Shown: positions 1-8,584, counted from the first letter of the stretch. The stretch is 64,000 nucleotides of DNA from Azorhizobium doebereinerae UFLA1-100 (GCF_000473085.1 NZ_AXBA01000015.1:1-64000); one strand, 5' to 3'. Notes: generated by a model from the letters alone, not told the origin. Numbers and translations: made by a program.

Positions 1-214
1 AGCGGCTGAAGCGACGGAAGACGGTGTTCCATTCTCCAAACAGCTCCGGCAGATCGCGCCAAGGCGAGCCGGTGCGCACGATCCACAGCACCGCCTCGAT
101 GAACATACGATTGTCCCGGCCCGAAGAGCCGCGCGTCCGCTCGTCGCCGATGATGTGCGGCGCTATCCGCGCCCACTGCTCATCCCCAAGCACCAGTCGA
201 TCAAGAACACCCAT
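1..214 (-). CDS. IS5-family transposase, N-terminal part (cut by window edge)
   Basis: The minus-strand frame opens with ATG at 214-212 and stays open to base 1. It encodes about 71 residues: a helix-turn-helix-like N-terminal domain with LGDEQWARIAPHI, then RDNRMFIEAVLWIVRTG, then SPWRDLPELFGEWNTVFRRF. This block is diagnostic of the first ORF of IS5-family transposases. In many relatives the catalytic DDE part is in a second, frameshift-joined ORF, which would lie outside the window. The piece seen is intact. Its role is transposition; here it explains the interruption of the neighbouring protease gene. Confidence 0.9.
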   Translation of the reverse strand, partial: MGVLDRLVLGDEQWARIAPHIIGDERTRGSSGRDNRMFIEAVLWIVRTGSPWRDLPELFGEWNTVFRRFSR

Positions 215-283
215 CGCTGCCTCATCAAAGGCAGCTTTGAATCACAGATCATTCAGCCCGGGAACCCCAAGAGTCCACACTAC
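1..283 (-). mobile_element. IS5-family insertion sequence, right part (left end outside window)
   Basis: The first 283 bases carry the 5' part of an IS5-family transposase reading leftwards, plus about 70 bases of terminal sequence. The element stops at CTAG (284-287), after which a DegP-like reading frame resumes. CTAG or its central TA is a usual target of the IS427/IS1031-type IS5 subgroups, so CTAG is the likely duplicated target. The other end and its repeat lie outside the window, so the terminal inverted repeats could not be compared. Confidence 0.85.
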
Positions 284-1039
284 CTAGTGGACATGGACGG
301 CCAACTGGTGGGCATCAACAGCGCCATCTATTCGCGCTCCGGCGGCTCGCACGGCATCGGCTTCGCCATCCCGGCCAACATGGTCAAGGTGGTGGTGGAA
401 TCGGCCAAGGCCGGCGGCAAGACCGTGCGCCGGCCGTGGCTCGGCGCCAAGCTCCAGCGGGTGACGCCGGAGATCGCCGAGAGCCTCGGCCTCGCCCGGC
501 CCACCGGCGTGCTGGTGCAGTCGGTGGCGACAGGCGGGCCGGCGGCCAAGGCCGGGCTCAAGGTGGGCGACCTGATCGTCAACGTGGACGGGCAGGGGGT
601 GGACGACCCGGAATCGCTCAACTACCGCTTCGGCACCCGGCCTCTGGGCGGCAAGGCGACGCTCGGCCTCAACCGCCAGGGCAAGGCCCAGGACCTTGTC
701 GTCGCGCTGGAGCCGCCCCCGGAGACGGTGCCGCGCGAGGAGGTGGTGATCGCCTCCCGCTCGCCCTTCGCCGGCGCGCGGGTGATGAACGTCTCCCCCG
801 CCGTCGCCGACGAATTGCGGCTCGACGTGGATGACGGCGCGGTCGTGGTCTCCGACGTGGCCGAGACCTCGCCGGCGGATGCCGCCGGCTTCCGCCCCGG
901 CGACGTGATCCTGGAGGTGAACGGCGCCCGCATCACCCGCACCGCCGACCTCGTGGCGGCCACCCGCACGCCCAACCGCGCCTGGCGGGTGACGGTGGCG
1001 CGCGGCGGGCGCACCATCACCGCCGTGCTCGGCGGCTGA
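284..1039 (+). pseudogene. degP: DegP/HtrA-like periplasmic protease, 3' fragment split by IS5 insertion
   Basis: The frame resumes at CTAGTGGACATGG and reads LVDMDGQLVGINSAIYSRSGG and then GIGFAIPANMV. This is the segment that directly follows the catalytic GNSGGAL motif in Do-family serine proteases. PDZ1 (about 430-710) and PDZ2 (about 765-1030) follow, each with a GLKVGD- or GFRPGD-type loop. The His, Asp and Ser of the protease domain should lie left of the IS, outside the window, so the gene is split and the protease almost certainly inactive. The frame stays open back into the IS to a GTG at 155, so a two-PDZ protein with about 43 IS-encoded residues could in principle be made. rarA follows 73 bases downstream. 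Confidence 0.88.
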
Positions 1040-1112
1040 GTCGGGGGGCGGGGGGATTGCCCCGCTTGAGGCATCGAGGCGCCGCCGGCCGGCGGCCGCC
1101 GGGAGAGAGTGG

Positions 1113-2420
1113 ATGAGCCTGTCGCTGTTCGATGACGCCGCGCCGCGTCCGCTGGCGGAGGAGCTGCGCCCGCAGCGCCTGGAGGACGTCATCGGCCAGG
1201 AGCATCTGCTCGGCCCCGACGGCCCCATCGGCCGGATGGTGAAGGGCAAGCGCCTGTCGTCCTTCATCCTGTGGGGGCCGCCCGGCTCGGGCAAGACCAC
1301 CATCGCCCGGCTGGTGGCCAAGGGCATGGGGCTGGAGTTCGTGCAGCTCTCCGCCGTGCTGTCCGGCGTCGCCGACCTGCGCAAGGTGGTGGAGGCGGCC
1401 AGGCAGCTGCGCCAGGGCGCCGGCCGGCAGACGGCGGTGTTCGTGGACGAGCTGCACCGCTTCAACCGCACCACGCAGGATGCGCTGCTGCCCCATGTGG
1501 AGGACGGCACCATCGTCCTGATCGGCGCCACCACGGAGAACCCCAGCTTCTCCATGGTCGCCGCGCTGCTCTCCCGGGCCAAGGTCTATACCCTGCGCCG
1601 GCTGGAGACGGCGGATCTGGCGCGCCTGGTGGAGCGGGCCGAGGCCCATGCCGGCCGCCGCCTGCCGCTGGATGCGGACGCCCGCGCCGCCGTGCTGGAG
1701 ATGGCGGACGGCGACGGGCGCTATCTCATCGGGCTGGTGGAGGAGCTGCTGGCCCTGCCCAAGGGGCCGGACCTGGACGTCGCCGGCCTCGCCCGGACCG
1801 TGCAGAAGCGCGCGCCGATCTACGACAAGGGCCAGGAGGAGCATTACAACCTGCTCTCCTGCTTCCATAAGAGCCTGCGCGGCTCGGACGTGAACGCGGC
1901 CATGTACTGGGCGGCGCGGATGATGGTGGGGGGCGAGGACCCCGGCACCATCTTCCGCCGGCTCGCCTGCTGCGCCTCCGAGGACGTGGGGATGGCGGAC
2001 CCGCAGGCCATGCCGCAGGTGGTGGCCGCCTGGACCGCGTTCGAGCGCGTGGGCTGGCCCGAGGGGCGGCTGTTCATGGCCCAGGCCATCGCCTATGTGG
2101 CCACCGCGCCGAAGTCGAACGCCGCCTATGCCGCCTTCAACGCCGCCCTGGCGCTGGCGCAGACCACCGGCTCGCTCACCCCGCCCAAGTCGATCCTGAA
2201 TGCGCCGACCAAGCTCATGAAGGAGCTCGGCTACCATGCCGGCTACCGCTACGACCACGATTATCCCGACGCCTATGCCGGCCAGGAATTCTTCCCCGAC
2301 GCCCTGGCCGGCGACAACCGGCCCGACCTCTATGTGCCCAACGAGCGCGGCTTCGAGCGCGAGGTGAAGAAGCGCCTCGACTATTGGGCGCGGGTGAAGG
2401 CCGATCGCAATTCCGGCTGA
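1113..2420 (+). CDS. rarA: Replication-associated recombination protein RarA (MgsA/WRNIP1 family AAA+ ATPase)
   Basis: 435 residues, normal family length. The clamp-loader-like AAA+ module has Walker A GPPGSGKTT at residues 55-63, a Walker B-like VFVDELHRFN at about 109-118 (family DEIHRFN) and sensor 1 GATTENPSF. The C-terminal tetramerisation region contains SDVNAAMYWAARM and the KELGYHAGYRYDHDYPD segment typical of RarA. The family acts at stalled replication forks in the cytoplasm. The start ATG follows a purine-rich GGGAGAG. It lies downstream of the broken degP in the same direction, an order common in Hyphomicrobiales, so the IS insertion could be polar on it. Confidence 0.96.
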   Translation: MSLSLFDDAAPRPLAEELRPQRLEDVIGQEHLLGPDGPIGRMVKGKRLSSFILWGPPGSGKTTIARLVAKGMGLEFVQLSAVLSGVADLRKVVEAARQLRQGAGRQTAVFVDELHRFNRTTQDALLPHVEDGTIVLIGATTENPSFSMVAALLSRAKVYTLRRLETADLARLVERAEAHAGRRLPLDADARAAVLEMADGDGRYLIGLVEELLALPKGPDLDVAGLARTVQKRAPIYDKGQEEHYNLLSCFHKSLRGSDVNAAMYWAARMMVGGEDPGTIFRRLACCASEDVGMADPQAMPQVVAAWTAFERVGWPEGRLFMAQAIAYVATAPKSNAAYAAFNAALALAQTTGSLTPPKSILNAPTKLMKELGYHAGYRYDHDYPDAYAGQEFFPDALAGDNRPDLYVPNERGFEREVKKRLDYWARVKADRNSG

Positions 2421-2502
2421 GGGCGCGGCCTCGCCCCGGCCGGCCCTTGCCGCGCCGTTTTCCCGCTTCTATGCAGGATGGGTGTGCGGCGCAGCGAGGG
2501 AG

Positions 2503-2901
2503 ATGTGCGTGACCCCGGCCATCCTGGTCTTTCTCGGCGCCGGCTTCGGCGGGCTGATGCGGCATCTGGTGAACATCACCAGCGTCCGGCTGTTCGGCTT
2601 CCTGTCGTTCCCCTGGGCGACGATGGCCATCAACATCCTCGGCTGCTTCCTGATGGGCGTGCTCACCGCGCTGTTCGCGCTGCGCGCCGGGGAAGGGGGG
2701 CTGTGGACGCCGCACATGCGGATGCTGCTCACCACCGGCGTGCTCGGCGGCTTCACCACCTTCTCCACCTTCTCGCTGGAATTCGCGCTGCTGGTGGAGC
2801 GCGGCGACATGGGCCAGGCGGCGACCTATGCCCTCGGATCGCTGGTGCTGTGCCTCGTCGGCGTGTTCGCCGGCATGGGCCTCATCCGCGCCTTGGGATG
2901 A
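2503..2901 (+). CDS. crcB: Fluoride ion channel CrcB/FluC
   Basis: 132 residues with four predicted membrane helices. Family hallmarks are visible: GGLMRHLVN near the start, NILGCFLMG in helix 2, and TTGVLGGFTTFSTFS in helix 3, which carries the Phe-box region. CrcB works as a dual-topology homodimer exporting fluoride, and a single copy here fits that. ATG 2503 is preferred over an in-frame GTG at 2482 because GAGGGAG lies just upstream and the shorter form starts at the usual family N-terminus. No fluoride riboswitch could be recognised in the 80 bases upstream. Confidence 0.95.
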   Translation: MCVTPAILVFLGAGFGGLMRHLVNITSVRLFGFLSFPWATMAINILGCFLMGVLTALFALRAGEGGLWTPHMRMLLTTGVLGGFTTFSTFSLEFALLVERGDMGQAATYALGSLVLCLVGVFAGMGLIRALG

Positions 2902-3009
2902 GCTCGCGGCGCGAAAGCGCCCGCGCATGCCCCGCATTCCGCCTTAGCTCTGGACGGGACGGCCGATCTGTGACCGATAGGCGCTGAACGGATAAAGGGT
3001 GTCCCGCGC

Positions 3010-4095
3010 ATGGCGGTCGAGTTGAAACAGGTGACCGCGGACGAGGCCGGGCTGCGGCTCGACCGCTGGTTCAAGGCGCATTTCCCCGATCTCTCCTTCG
3101 GCCACCTGCAGAAGCTGGTGCGCACCGGGCAGGTGCGCGTGGACGGCGGGCGGGTGAAGACCTCCACCCGCCTGGAGCCCGGCCAGAGCGTGCGCATTCC
3201 CCCGCTCGGCCCCGACACCGGCGAAGCCGCCGCGAGCGCGCCCGCCGCGCCCGCCGGCGCCGAGCCGAAGCCCGGCCGCGCCGGCGCGCCGCGCGGGGAG
3301 GGCGATGCCCCCGCGCCGGCCCATGCGGTGCGCGCCGCCGCCCGCCGCGAGCAGACCGACGCCGAATTCCTGCGCTCCATCACCCTGTTCGAGGACAAGG
3401 ACGTCCTAGTGCTGAACAAGCCCGCCGGCATCGCCGTGCAGGGCGGCTCGGGCACCTTCCGCCATATCGACGGCATGCTGGACGCGCTGACCCCCAAGGG
3501 CGGGCAGAAGCCGCGCCTCGTGCACCGCATCGACAAGGACACCGCCGGCTGCCTGCTCATCGCCAAGAGCCGGCTGGCCGCCTCGGTGCTGGCCAAGAAC
3601 TTCCGCTCCCGCGAGGCGCGCAAGATCTATTGGGCGCTGGTGCCCGGCGTGCCCAAGCCGCGCCAGGGCCGCATCTCCACCTATCTCGCCCGCGAGGAGA
3701 GCGAGGAGCGCATGCGCGTCGCCCGCCACGGCGAGGACGATGCCAGCCACGCCATCACCTATTACGCCGTGGTGGAGCAGGCGGCGCAGAAGATGAGCTG
3801 GCTGTCGCTGAAGCCGGTGACGGGGCGCACCCACCAGATCCGCGCCCATCTCGCCCATATCGGCCACCCCATCGTCGGTGATCCGAAGTATTTCAACATC
3901 GAGAACTGGGAGTTTCCGGGCGGATTGCAGAACAAGCTGCACCTGCTCGCCCGGCGCCTCGTCATCCCGCATCCGAGCGGTACCGGCTTCATCGACGTCT
4001 CCGCGCCGCTGCCGCCGCACATGGCCCAGTCCTGGGCGGTGTTCGGTTTCGACGCCAGCCAGTACGACCCGATTCTCGATTCCCCCGAATCCTGA
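3010..4095 (+). CDS. rluC: Large-subunit rRNA pseudouridine synthase, RluC/RluD family
   Basis: 361 residues. An N-terminal S4 RNA-binding domain (about residues 14-62: GLRLDRWFKAHFP, KLVRTGQVRVDG) is followed by an Ala/Pro-rich linker (about 66-110) and the RluA-type catalytic domain. The catalytic Asp lies in RLVHRIDKDTAG (169-180), and the GRTHQIRAHL motif is present near residue 275. The enzyme isomerises uridines in 23S rRNA. RluC is preferred over RluD from the family layout and the gene order crcB-rluC. It is the last gene of the rarA-crcB-rluC stretch. Confidence 0.93.
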   Translation: MAVELKQVTADEAGLRLDRWFKAHFPDLSFGHLQKLVRTGQVRVDGGRVKTSTRLEPGQSVRIPPLGPDTGEAAASAPAAPAGAEPKPGRAGAPRGEGDAPAPAHAVRAAARREQTDAEFLRSITLFEDKDVLVLNKPAGIAVQGGSGTFRHIDGMLDALTPKGGQKPRLVHRIDKDTAGCLLIAKSRLAASVLAKNFRSREARKIYWALVPGVPKPRQGRISTYLAREESEERMRVARHGEDDASHAITYYAVVEQAAQKMSWLSLKPVTGRTHQIRAHLAHIGHPIVGDPKYFNIENWEFPGGLQNKLHLLARRLVIPHPSGTGFIDVSAPLPPHMAQSWAVFGFDASQYDPILDSPES

Positions 4096-4103
4096 CGGCG
4101 GGC

Positions 4104-4121
4104 GCCGGGGGCGCCCCCGGC
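4104..4121 (+). terminator. GC hairpin after rluC, possible terminator
   Basis: Perfect 8-bp stem GCCGGGGG/CCCCCGGC with a 2-base centre, 8 bases after the rluC stop. There is no T-run, so it could be a weak or Rho-assisted terminator or only a 3' stabiliser. Confidence 0.45.
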
Positions 4122-4397
4122 CGCCTCATCGGCGCAGAATACCTGCGCCGCGGCGGCACGCGGGCCGTTCAAGCCTGGACCAAGCCGGATAACCGAGGAT
4201 CTGCCGGGTGATGCTGCATCGCAGCAAGAATTGCCGCCCGCTCTCCTTTTATTAGACCTTTGGCGAGACTTGCGGAAAGCGGGTGTTTGCCTATGGTGCG
4301 CGGCTCGACGGGCGCGGCATGATCGGCCGTCGCGCGTCACTGATGATTTGCGGCCCAGACCAGAAGCGGGAATCCGCATCGCCGGGGGGAATTGCCG
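4122..4397. other. Intergenic region between rluC and the TRAP operon
   Basis: About 275 bases with no convincing gene. A possible sigma-70-type promoter for the TRAP genes is TTGCGG (4270-4275), 16-base spacer, TATGGT (4292-4297). No binding-protein gene (dctP) and no clear operator were seen. The DctQ ribosome site GGGGGGAA lies at the right end. Confidence 0.4.
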
Positions 4398-5018
4398 ATG
4401 ACCTTTCTGCTCGCGCTCAGCCGGGCAATCGACGCCGTCAACGCGCGCATCGGCAAGACCGTGGCGTGGCTGATCCTGGCGGCGGTCCTGGTCTCCGCGC
4501 TCAACGCCATCGTGCGCAAGCTGTTCGATGTCAGCTCGAACTCCTGGCTCGAACTGCAATGGGTGCTGTTCGCTGCGGTGTTCCTGATGTGCTCGCCCTG
4601 GACGCTCATGGACAATGAGCACATCCGCATCGACATCATCAATTCGCGCCTGCGCAAGAAGGTCCGCGACGGCATCGACATCTTCGGCACCATCTTCTTC
4701 CTGATGCCGTTCGCCATCGTGCTGCTCTACACCTCGATCCCGTTCGCGCTGAACTCCTACCGCATCAACGAGCAGTCGCTGAACGCGGGCGGCCTGCCGC
4801 AATGGCCGGCCAAGCTGCTGGTGCCGATCGGCTTCGCCCTGCTGCTGATCCAGGCGGTGTCCGAGCTGATCAAGCGCGTCGCCATCTTCACCGGCAGGAT
4901 GGAGGACCCGCACGAGGGGACCGGCGGCCATCTGGCGTCGGCGGAGGCCGAGGCCGCGCGCCTGCTGGCCGAGGCGGAAGCCGCCAAGTTGCTGATGCCC
5001 GAAGCCCCCAAGTCCTGA
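4398..5018 (+). CDS. TRAP transporter small permease (DctQ family)
   Basis: 206 residues with about four membrane helices. The DctQ signature region is seen in SSNSWLELQWVLFAAVFLMC, followed by MDNEHIRIDII, and the Ala/Glu-rich C-tail is cytoplasmic. DctQ pairs with the large permease DctM to form the membrane part of a Na+-driven carboxylate or related importer. ATG 4398 is chosen over TTG 4392 because it is the standard codon and GGGGGGAA is correctly placed. The large permease begins 13 bases downstream, so the two are cotranscribed. Confidence 0.9.
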   Translation: MTFLLALSRAIDAVNARIGKTVAWLILAAVLVSALNAIVRKLFDVSSNSWLELQWVLFAAVFLMCSPWTLMDNEHIRIDIINSRLRKKVRDGIDIFGTIFFLMPFAIVLLYTSIPFALNSYRINEQSLNAGGLPQWPAKLLVPIGFALLLIQAVSELIKRVAIFTGRMEDPHEGTGGHLASAEAEAARLLAEAEAAKLLMPEAPKS

Positions 5019-5031
5019 CGGGAAGCGCCCA

Positions 5032-6969
5032 ATGACCAAGAACCGCGTCTTCAAGACGGGCCTTCTGTGCGCCCTGGCCGTCGCCTTGACCTTCGCCGGC
5101 ACGGAACTGGCCTTCGCGGCGGACGGCGGCATCCGCGCCTTCGTCACCCACAACATGGCGCCGATCATGTTCGGCGCCCTGGTGCTGTTCCTGCTGCTCG
5201 GCTATCCGGTGGCCTTCGCGCTGGCCGCCAACGGCCTGGTGTTCGGCGTCATCGGCATCGAGCTCGGCCTGTTCCGGCCGGACTTCCTCCAGGCGCTGCC
5301 CGAGCGCGTCTACGGCACCATGAACAACGAAGTGCTCCTCGCGGTGCCCTTCTTCACCTTCATGGGCCTGATCCTCGAACGCTCCGGCATGGCGGAGGAC
5401 CTGCTCGACACCATCGGCCAGGTGTTCGGCTCGATCCGCGGCGGCCTTGCCTATGCGGTGATCTTCGTCGGCGCGCTGCTCGCCGCCACCACCGGCGTGG
5501 TCGCGGCCTCGGTCATTTCCATGGGCCTGATCTCGCTGCCCATCATGCTGCGCTACGGCTATGACCGGCGCGTGGCCTCCGGCGTCATCGCCGCCTCGGG
5601 CACGCTGGCGCAGATCATCCCGCCCTCGCTCGTGCTCATCGTCATGGCCGACCAGCTCAACCGCTCGGTGGGCGACATGTACGAGGGCGCCTTCGTGCCC
5701 GGCCTGCTGCTGGCGGGCCTCTATGCGGTCTACATCTTCCTCGTCTCCACCTTCTTTCCCAGCGCCGCTCCCGGCCTGCCGCTGGAGGCGCAGACGCTGC
5801 GCGATCCGCAGCAGAAGCGCGGCCCGACCCGCCCGCTCGGCGCCGTCACCGCCGCCGGCTTCGCCGCCCTGATCGCCACCGGCTCGCTGCCAGGCCTGAC
5901 CGCGAGCCTCATCCCCGGCGCCGCCAACATGGCGGTGTGGGGCATCGTCTCCTTCGTGCTGCTCTATTTCGTCATGAGCGGCACCGCCCGCCTGCTCACC
6001 GGCTCGCTCTACATCGCGCTGTCCATCGCCATCGGCCTGTCCATCGTCGTGATGGAGCGCTCCGGCATGCGGATCGGCTCGGACTATGTGGTGCTGGCCA
6101 TGTCGATGACGGTGGCGCTGGCCTTCGTGGTGGCGGTGATCAACCGCGTGCTGCGCCTCGGCCTGCTGTCGAAGCTGGCGGAGCAGGTGATCTTCGTCAT
6201 GGTGCCGCCGCTGGCGCTGATCTTCCTGGTGCTGGGCACCATCTTCATCGGCGTCGCGACGCCGACGGAAGGCGGCGCCATGGGCTCGGTGGGCGCGCTG
6301 CTGCTGGCCGCGGGGCGCGGCCGGCTGAAGTTCGACCTGGTGCGGCAGGCGACCTATTCCACCGCCAAGCTGTCCGCCTTCGTGCTGTTCATCCTGCTCG
6401 GCTCGCGGGTGTTCTCGCTGACCTTCTACGGCGTGGACGGCCACCGCTGGGTGGAGGAGCTTCTGGTCTCGCTGCCCGGCGGCCAGGCCGGCTTCCTCAT
6501 CGTGGTGAACATCCTCGTCTTCTTCCTGGCCTTCTTCCTCGACTATTTCGAGCTGGCCTTCATCATCATCCCGCTGCTCGGGCCGGCGGCGGACAAGATG
6601 GGCATCGACCTGATCTGGTTCGGCGTCATGCTGGCGGTGAACATGCAGACCTCCTTCATGCACCCGCCGTTCGGCTTCGCCCTGTTCTTCCTGCGCTCGG
6701 TGGCGCCCAAGGTGCCCTATCTCGACCGCCTCACCGGCAAGCGCATGGAGCCGGTGACCACGGGCCAGATCTATTGGGGCGCGGTGCCGTTCGTCGGCAT
6801 CCAGCTGATCATGGTGGCGCTGGTGCTGCTGTTTCCCGGCATGGTGACGCACTACAAGAGCAGCGCCGTGCAGCTCGACCAGGGGGCGGTGGAGAAGCAG
6901 TTCGACAACCTCTCCCCGAGTCTCGACGCCCCGCCGCCGCCGTCGCTGGACTTCGGCGCGCCGAAATAG
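5032..6969 (+). CDS. TRAP transporter large permease, long form (DctM family)
   Basis: 645 residues, clearly longer than the usual 425-430 of DctM. The N-terminus has a hydrophobic signal-like helix ending in LAFAADG. The DctM core contains NEVLLAVPFFTFMGLILERSG, GVVAASVISMGLISLP and ASGTLAQIIPPSLVLIVMAD. The extra length is an insertion of several helices (about residues 245-370), and the core resumes at GVATPTEGGAMGSVGALL. The substrate cannot be read from the permease alone. No DctP binding protein lies on either side, so the partner must be encoded elsewhere or outside the operon. Confidence 0.9.
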   Translation: MTKNRVFKTGLLCALAVALTFAGTELAFAADGGIRAFVTHNMAPIMFGALVLFLLLGYPVAFALAANGLVFGVIGIELGLFRPDFLQALPERVYGTMNNEVLLAVPFFTFMGLILERSGMAEDLLDTIGQVFGSIRGGLAYAVIFVGALLAATTGVVAASVISMGLISLPIMLRYGYDRRVASGVIAASGTLAQIIPPSLVLIVMADQLNRSVGDMYEGAFVPGLLLAGLYAVYIFLVSTFFPSAAPGLPLEAQTLRDPQQKRGPTRPLGAVTAAGFAALIATGSLPGLTASLIPGAANMAVWGIVSFVLLYFVMSGTARLLTGSLYIALSIAIGLSIVVMERSGMRIGSDYVVLAMSMTVALAFVVAVINRVLRLGLLSKLAEQVIFVMVPPLALIFLVLGTIFIGVATPTEGGAMGSVGALLLAAGRGRLKFDLVRQATYSTAKLSAFVLFILLGSRVFSLTFYGVDGHRWVEELLVSLPGGQAGFLIVVNILVFFLAFFLDYFELAFIIIPLLGPAADKMGIDLIWFGVMLAVNMQTSFMHPPFGFALFFLRSVAPKVPYLDRLTGKRMEPVTTGQIYWGAVPFVGIQLIMVALVLLFPGMVTHYKSSAVQLDQGAVEKQFDNLSPSLDAPPPPSLDFGAPK

Positions 6970-7022
6970 GCCCGGCGTCCGCACCGGGACCAGGGCAGGG
7001 CGCCATGCCCTGCGCCGCTACC

Positions 7023-7056
7023 GCCGCCCGGCCCGCGCCGGGCGGCTTTGCGTTTT
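7023..7056 (+). terminator. Rho-independent terminator after the TRAP operon
   Basis: Perfect 9-bp stem GCCGCCCGG/CCGGGCGGC (7023-7031 with 7038-7046), followed by TTTGCGTTTT. It lies 54 bases after the large permease stop. A smaller palindrome CCTGTCT-GCT-AGACAGG sits further on at about 7077-7093. Confidence 0.8.
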
Positions 7057-7174
7057 GGGCAGTCGCACCGGCCGCACCTGTCTGCTAGACAGGCGCGCTC
7101 AGGCGCACGTCGCGCGGGCCGCCGGGCCACGCGCGCGCAGCGTCGCGGACCCGTGAGAAACGCCGGAGGTGCCC

Positions 7175-7852
7175 ATGTCCCCACAGCCCGAGACCTGTCC
7201 CGGCTGCGGCGCGCATGTCCATCCCGAAGATGCCCATTGCCCCGAATGCGGCCTGGAACTGGCCCGCCCGCGCCGCCGCCTACTGCCGGTGCTGGTGGGT
7301 GTGCTGGGCGTGCTGGTGGCGCTCGCCGCCGGCGCCGGCGTCTGGCTGCTGCTGAGCCCCAAGCCCGGCGACAAGGTGGTCGCCCGCCAGGAAGCGGCAA
7401 TTCCGGCCGCCATTCCCGCCGCGCCCGAACCTGCGCCCGCCGCGCCGGAGCCGCCGCCGGCTCCGACCCCGGTGCCGCCGGCCCCCGCTCAGGCCGCCGC
7501 GCCGCCCGCGCCCCCGCCGCCGCAGGCCCCGTTGCAGGCGCTGCCGCCCGGCGGGCGCCCGGCGCTGCCGGCGGTGCCCAGCGATCCCGCCTCGCGGCGC
7601 GAGTTCGCCAAGACCACGCAGGACAATTTCAAGGAGAACGGCCTCGACATCGCCGTCACCGCGGGCGGCGACGACGCCACCGTGATGAACCTCAAGTTCA
7701 ACTTCCCCGCCCGCACGGCGGTGGAACTGATCGCGGGCGGGCCGTTTCCGCGCCAGTGCAAGGCGCGCGGCTTCCAGAAGGTGACCTTCGCCGACTCCAC
7801 CGGCGCCACCTGGACCTATGACGTGGACACGGACAAGCTGACCCAGAAATGA
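7175..7852 (+). CDS. Zinc-ribbon membrane protein with Pro/Ala-rich linker, unknown function
   Basis: 225 residues. A small zinc ribbon (CPGC at 8-11 and CPEC at 22-25) is followed by a basic stretch and one membrane helix (about 36-60). Next come an Ala/Pro-rich spacer (about 75-135) and a C-terminal globular region with TQDNFKENGLDIAVTAGGDD and WTYDVDTDKLTQK. The layout suggests the ribbon in the cytoplasm and the C-terminal part in the periplasm. I do not recognise the C-terminal domain. GGAGG at 7165-7169 fixes ATG 7175 rather than GTG 7169. Its stop overlaps the HAD start by ATGA, so the two are translationally coupled. Confidence 0.8.
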   Translation: MSPQPETCPGCGAHVHPEDAHCPECGLELARPRRRLLPVLVGVLGVLVALAAGAGVWLLLSPKPGDKVVARQEAAIPAAIPAAPEPAPAAPEPPPAPTPVPPAPAQAAAPPAPPPPQAPLQALPPGGRPALPAVPSDPASRREFAKTTQDNFKENGLDIAVTAGGDDATVMNLKFNFPARTAVELIAGGPFPRQCKARGFQKVTFADSTGATWTYDVDTDKLTQK

Positions 7853-8568
7853 GCCTCGCCCCCACTTCTCCCGCCGCCGCCCCGGACCCGGTGCTGGCCC
7901 TGTTCGACTGCGACGGCACGCTGGTGGACAGCCAGCACATGATCGTCGCCGCCATGGTGGACGCCTATGCCGGCCGGGGCCTCGTGGTGCCGGATCGCGC
8001 CCGGGTGCTGTCCATCGTCGGCCTGTCGCTGCGCGAGGCCTTCACGGTTCTCGGCGCGGGCGACCCGGCCTTCCCGGTGGAGGAGATGGTGGAAGCCTAT
8101 CGCAGCGCCTTCATGGTGCTGCGCGACCGCGAGCCGCCGGAGCCCATGTTCCCGTTCTCCCGCGACACGCTGGACGGCCTGCGCCGGCGCGACGACATGC
8201 TGCTGGGCATGGTCACCGGCAAGGCGAAGCGCGGCGTGGTGCGGGTGCTGGCGGCCAACGCCATGGACGGCTGGTTCGCCACCGTGCAGACGGCGGACGA
8301 CGCGCCCTCCAAGCCGCATCCGGCCATGGTGCTCCAGGCCATGGAGGAGATGGGCATTTCCGGCGCCCGCACCGTGGTGATCGGCGACACCACCTATGAC
8401 ATCGAGATGGCCAAGGCCGCCGGCGCCCATGCCATAGGCGTGAGCTGGGGCTATCATCCCGTGGGCAGCCTGGTGACGGCGGGGGCCGACCGGATCGTGG
8501 ACGATTTCCGCGACATCCCGGCCGCCATCGCCGCGCTGGTCCCCGGCGGCGCGCCCGTGACGGTCTGA
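7849..8568 (+). CDS. HAD-superfamily hydrolase, phosphoglycolate phosphatase-like
   Basis: 239 residues of the HAD-IA type. Motif I is FDCDGTLVDS, with nucleophile Asp20 and acid Asp22. The cap domain covers about 35-95. Motif II is VTGKAKRG, motif III is in DDAPSKPHP, and motif IV is VIGDTTYDIEMAKAAG. The sequence resembles Gph-type phosphatases that clear phosphoglycolate or other small phosphate esters, but the substrate is not proven. It starts inside the stop codon of the zinc-ribbon gene (ATGA), and the ATP12 gene follows after 16 bases, so all three are probably one operon. Confidence 0.9.
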   Translation: MSLAPTSPAAAPDPVLALFDCDGTLVDSQHMIVAAMVDAYAGRGLVVPDRARVLSIVGLSLREAFTVLGAGDPAFPVEEMVEAYRSAFMVLRDREPPEPMFPFSRDTLDGLRRRDDMLLGMVTGKAKRGVVRVLAANAMDGWFATVQTADDAPSKPHPAMVLQAMEEMGISGARTVVIGDTTYDIEMAKAAGAHAIGVSWGYHPVGSLVTAGADRIVDDFRDIPAAIAALVPGGAPVTV

Positions 8569-8584
8569 ACGGGCAGGAGCGGAC

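Noticed and set aside
2421-2502. Fluoride riboswitch before crcB
   Set aside because: The short region shows no recognisable conserved riboswitch core or pseudoknot pairing. A covariance search would settle it.
4888-6984. A 698-residue minus-strand frame over the TRAP permease
   Set aside because: The composition is His/Asp/Arg-rich and shows no family motifs. It is the antisense shadow common in GC-rich genomes; the plus-strand permease is clear.
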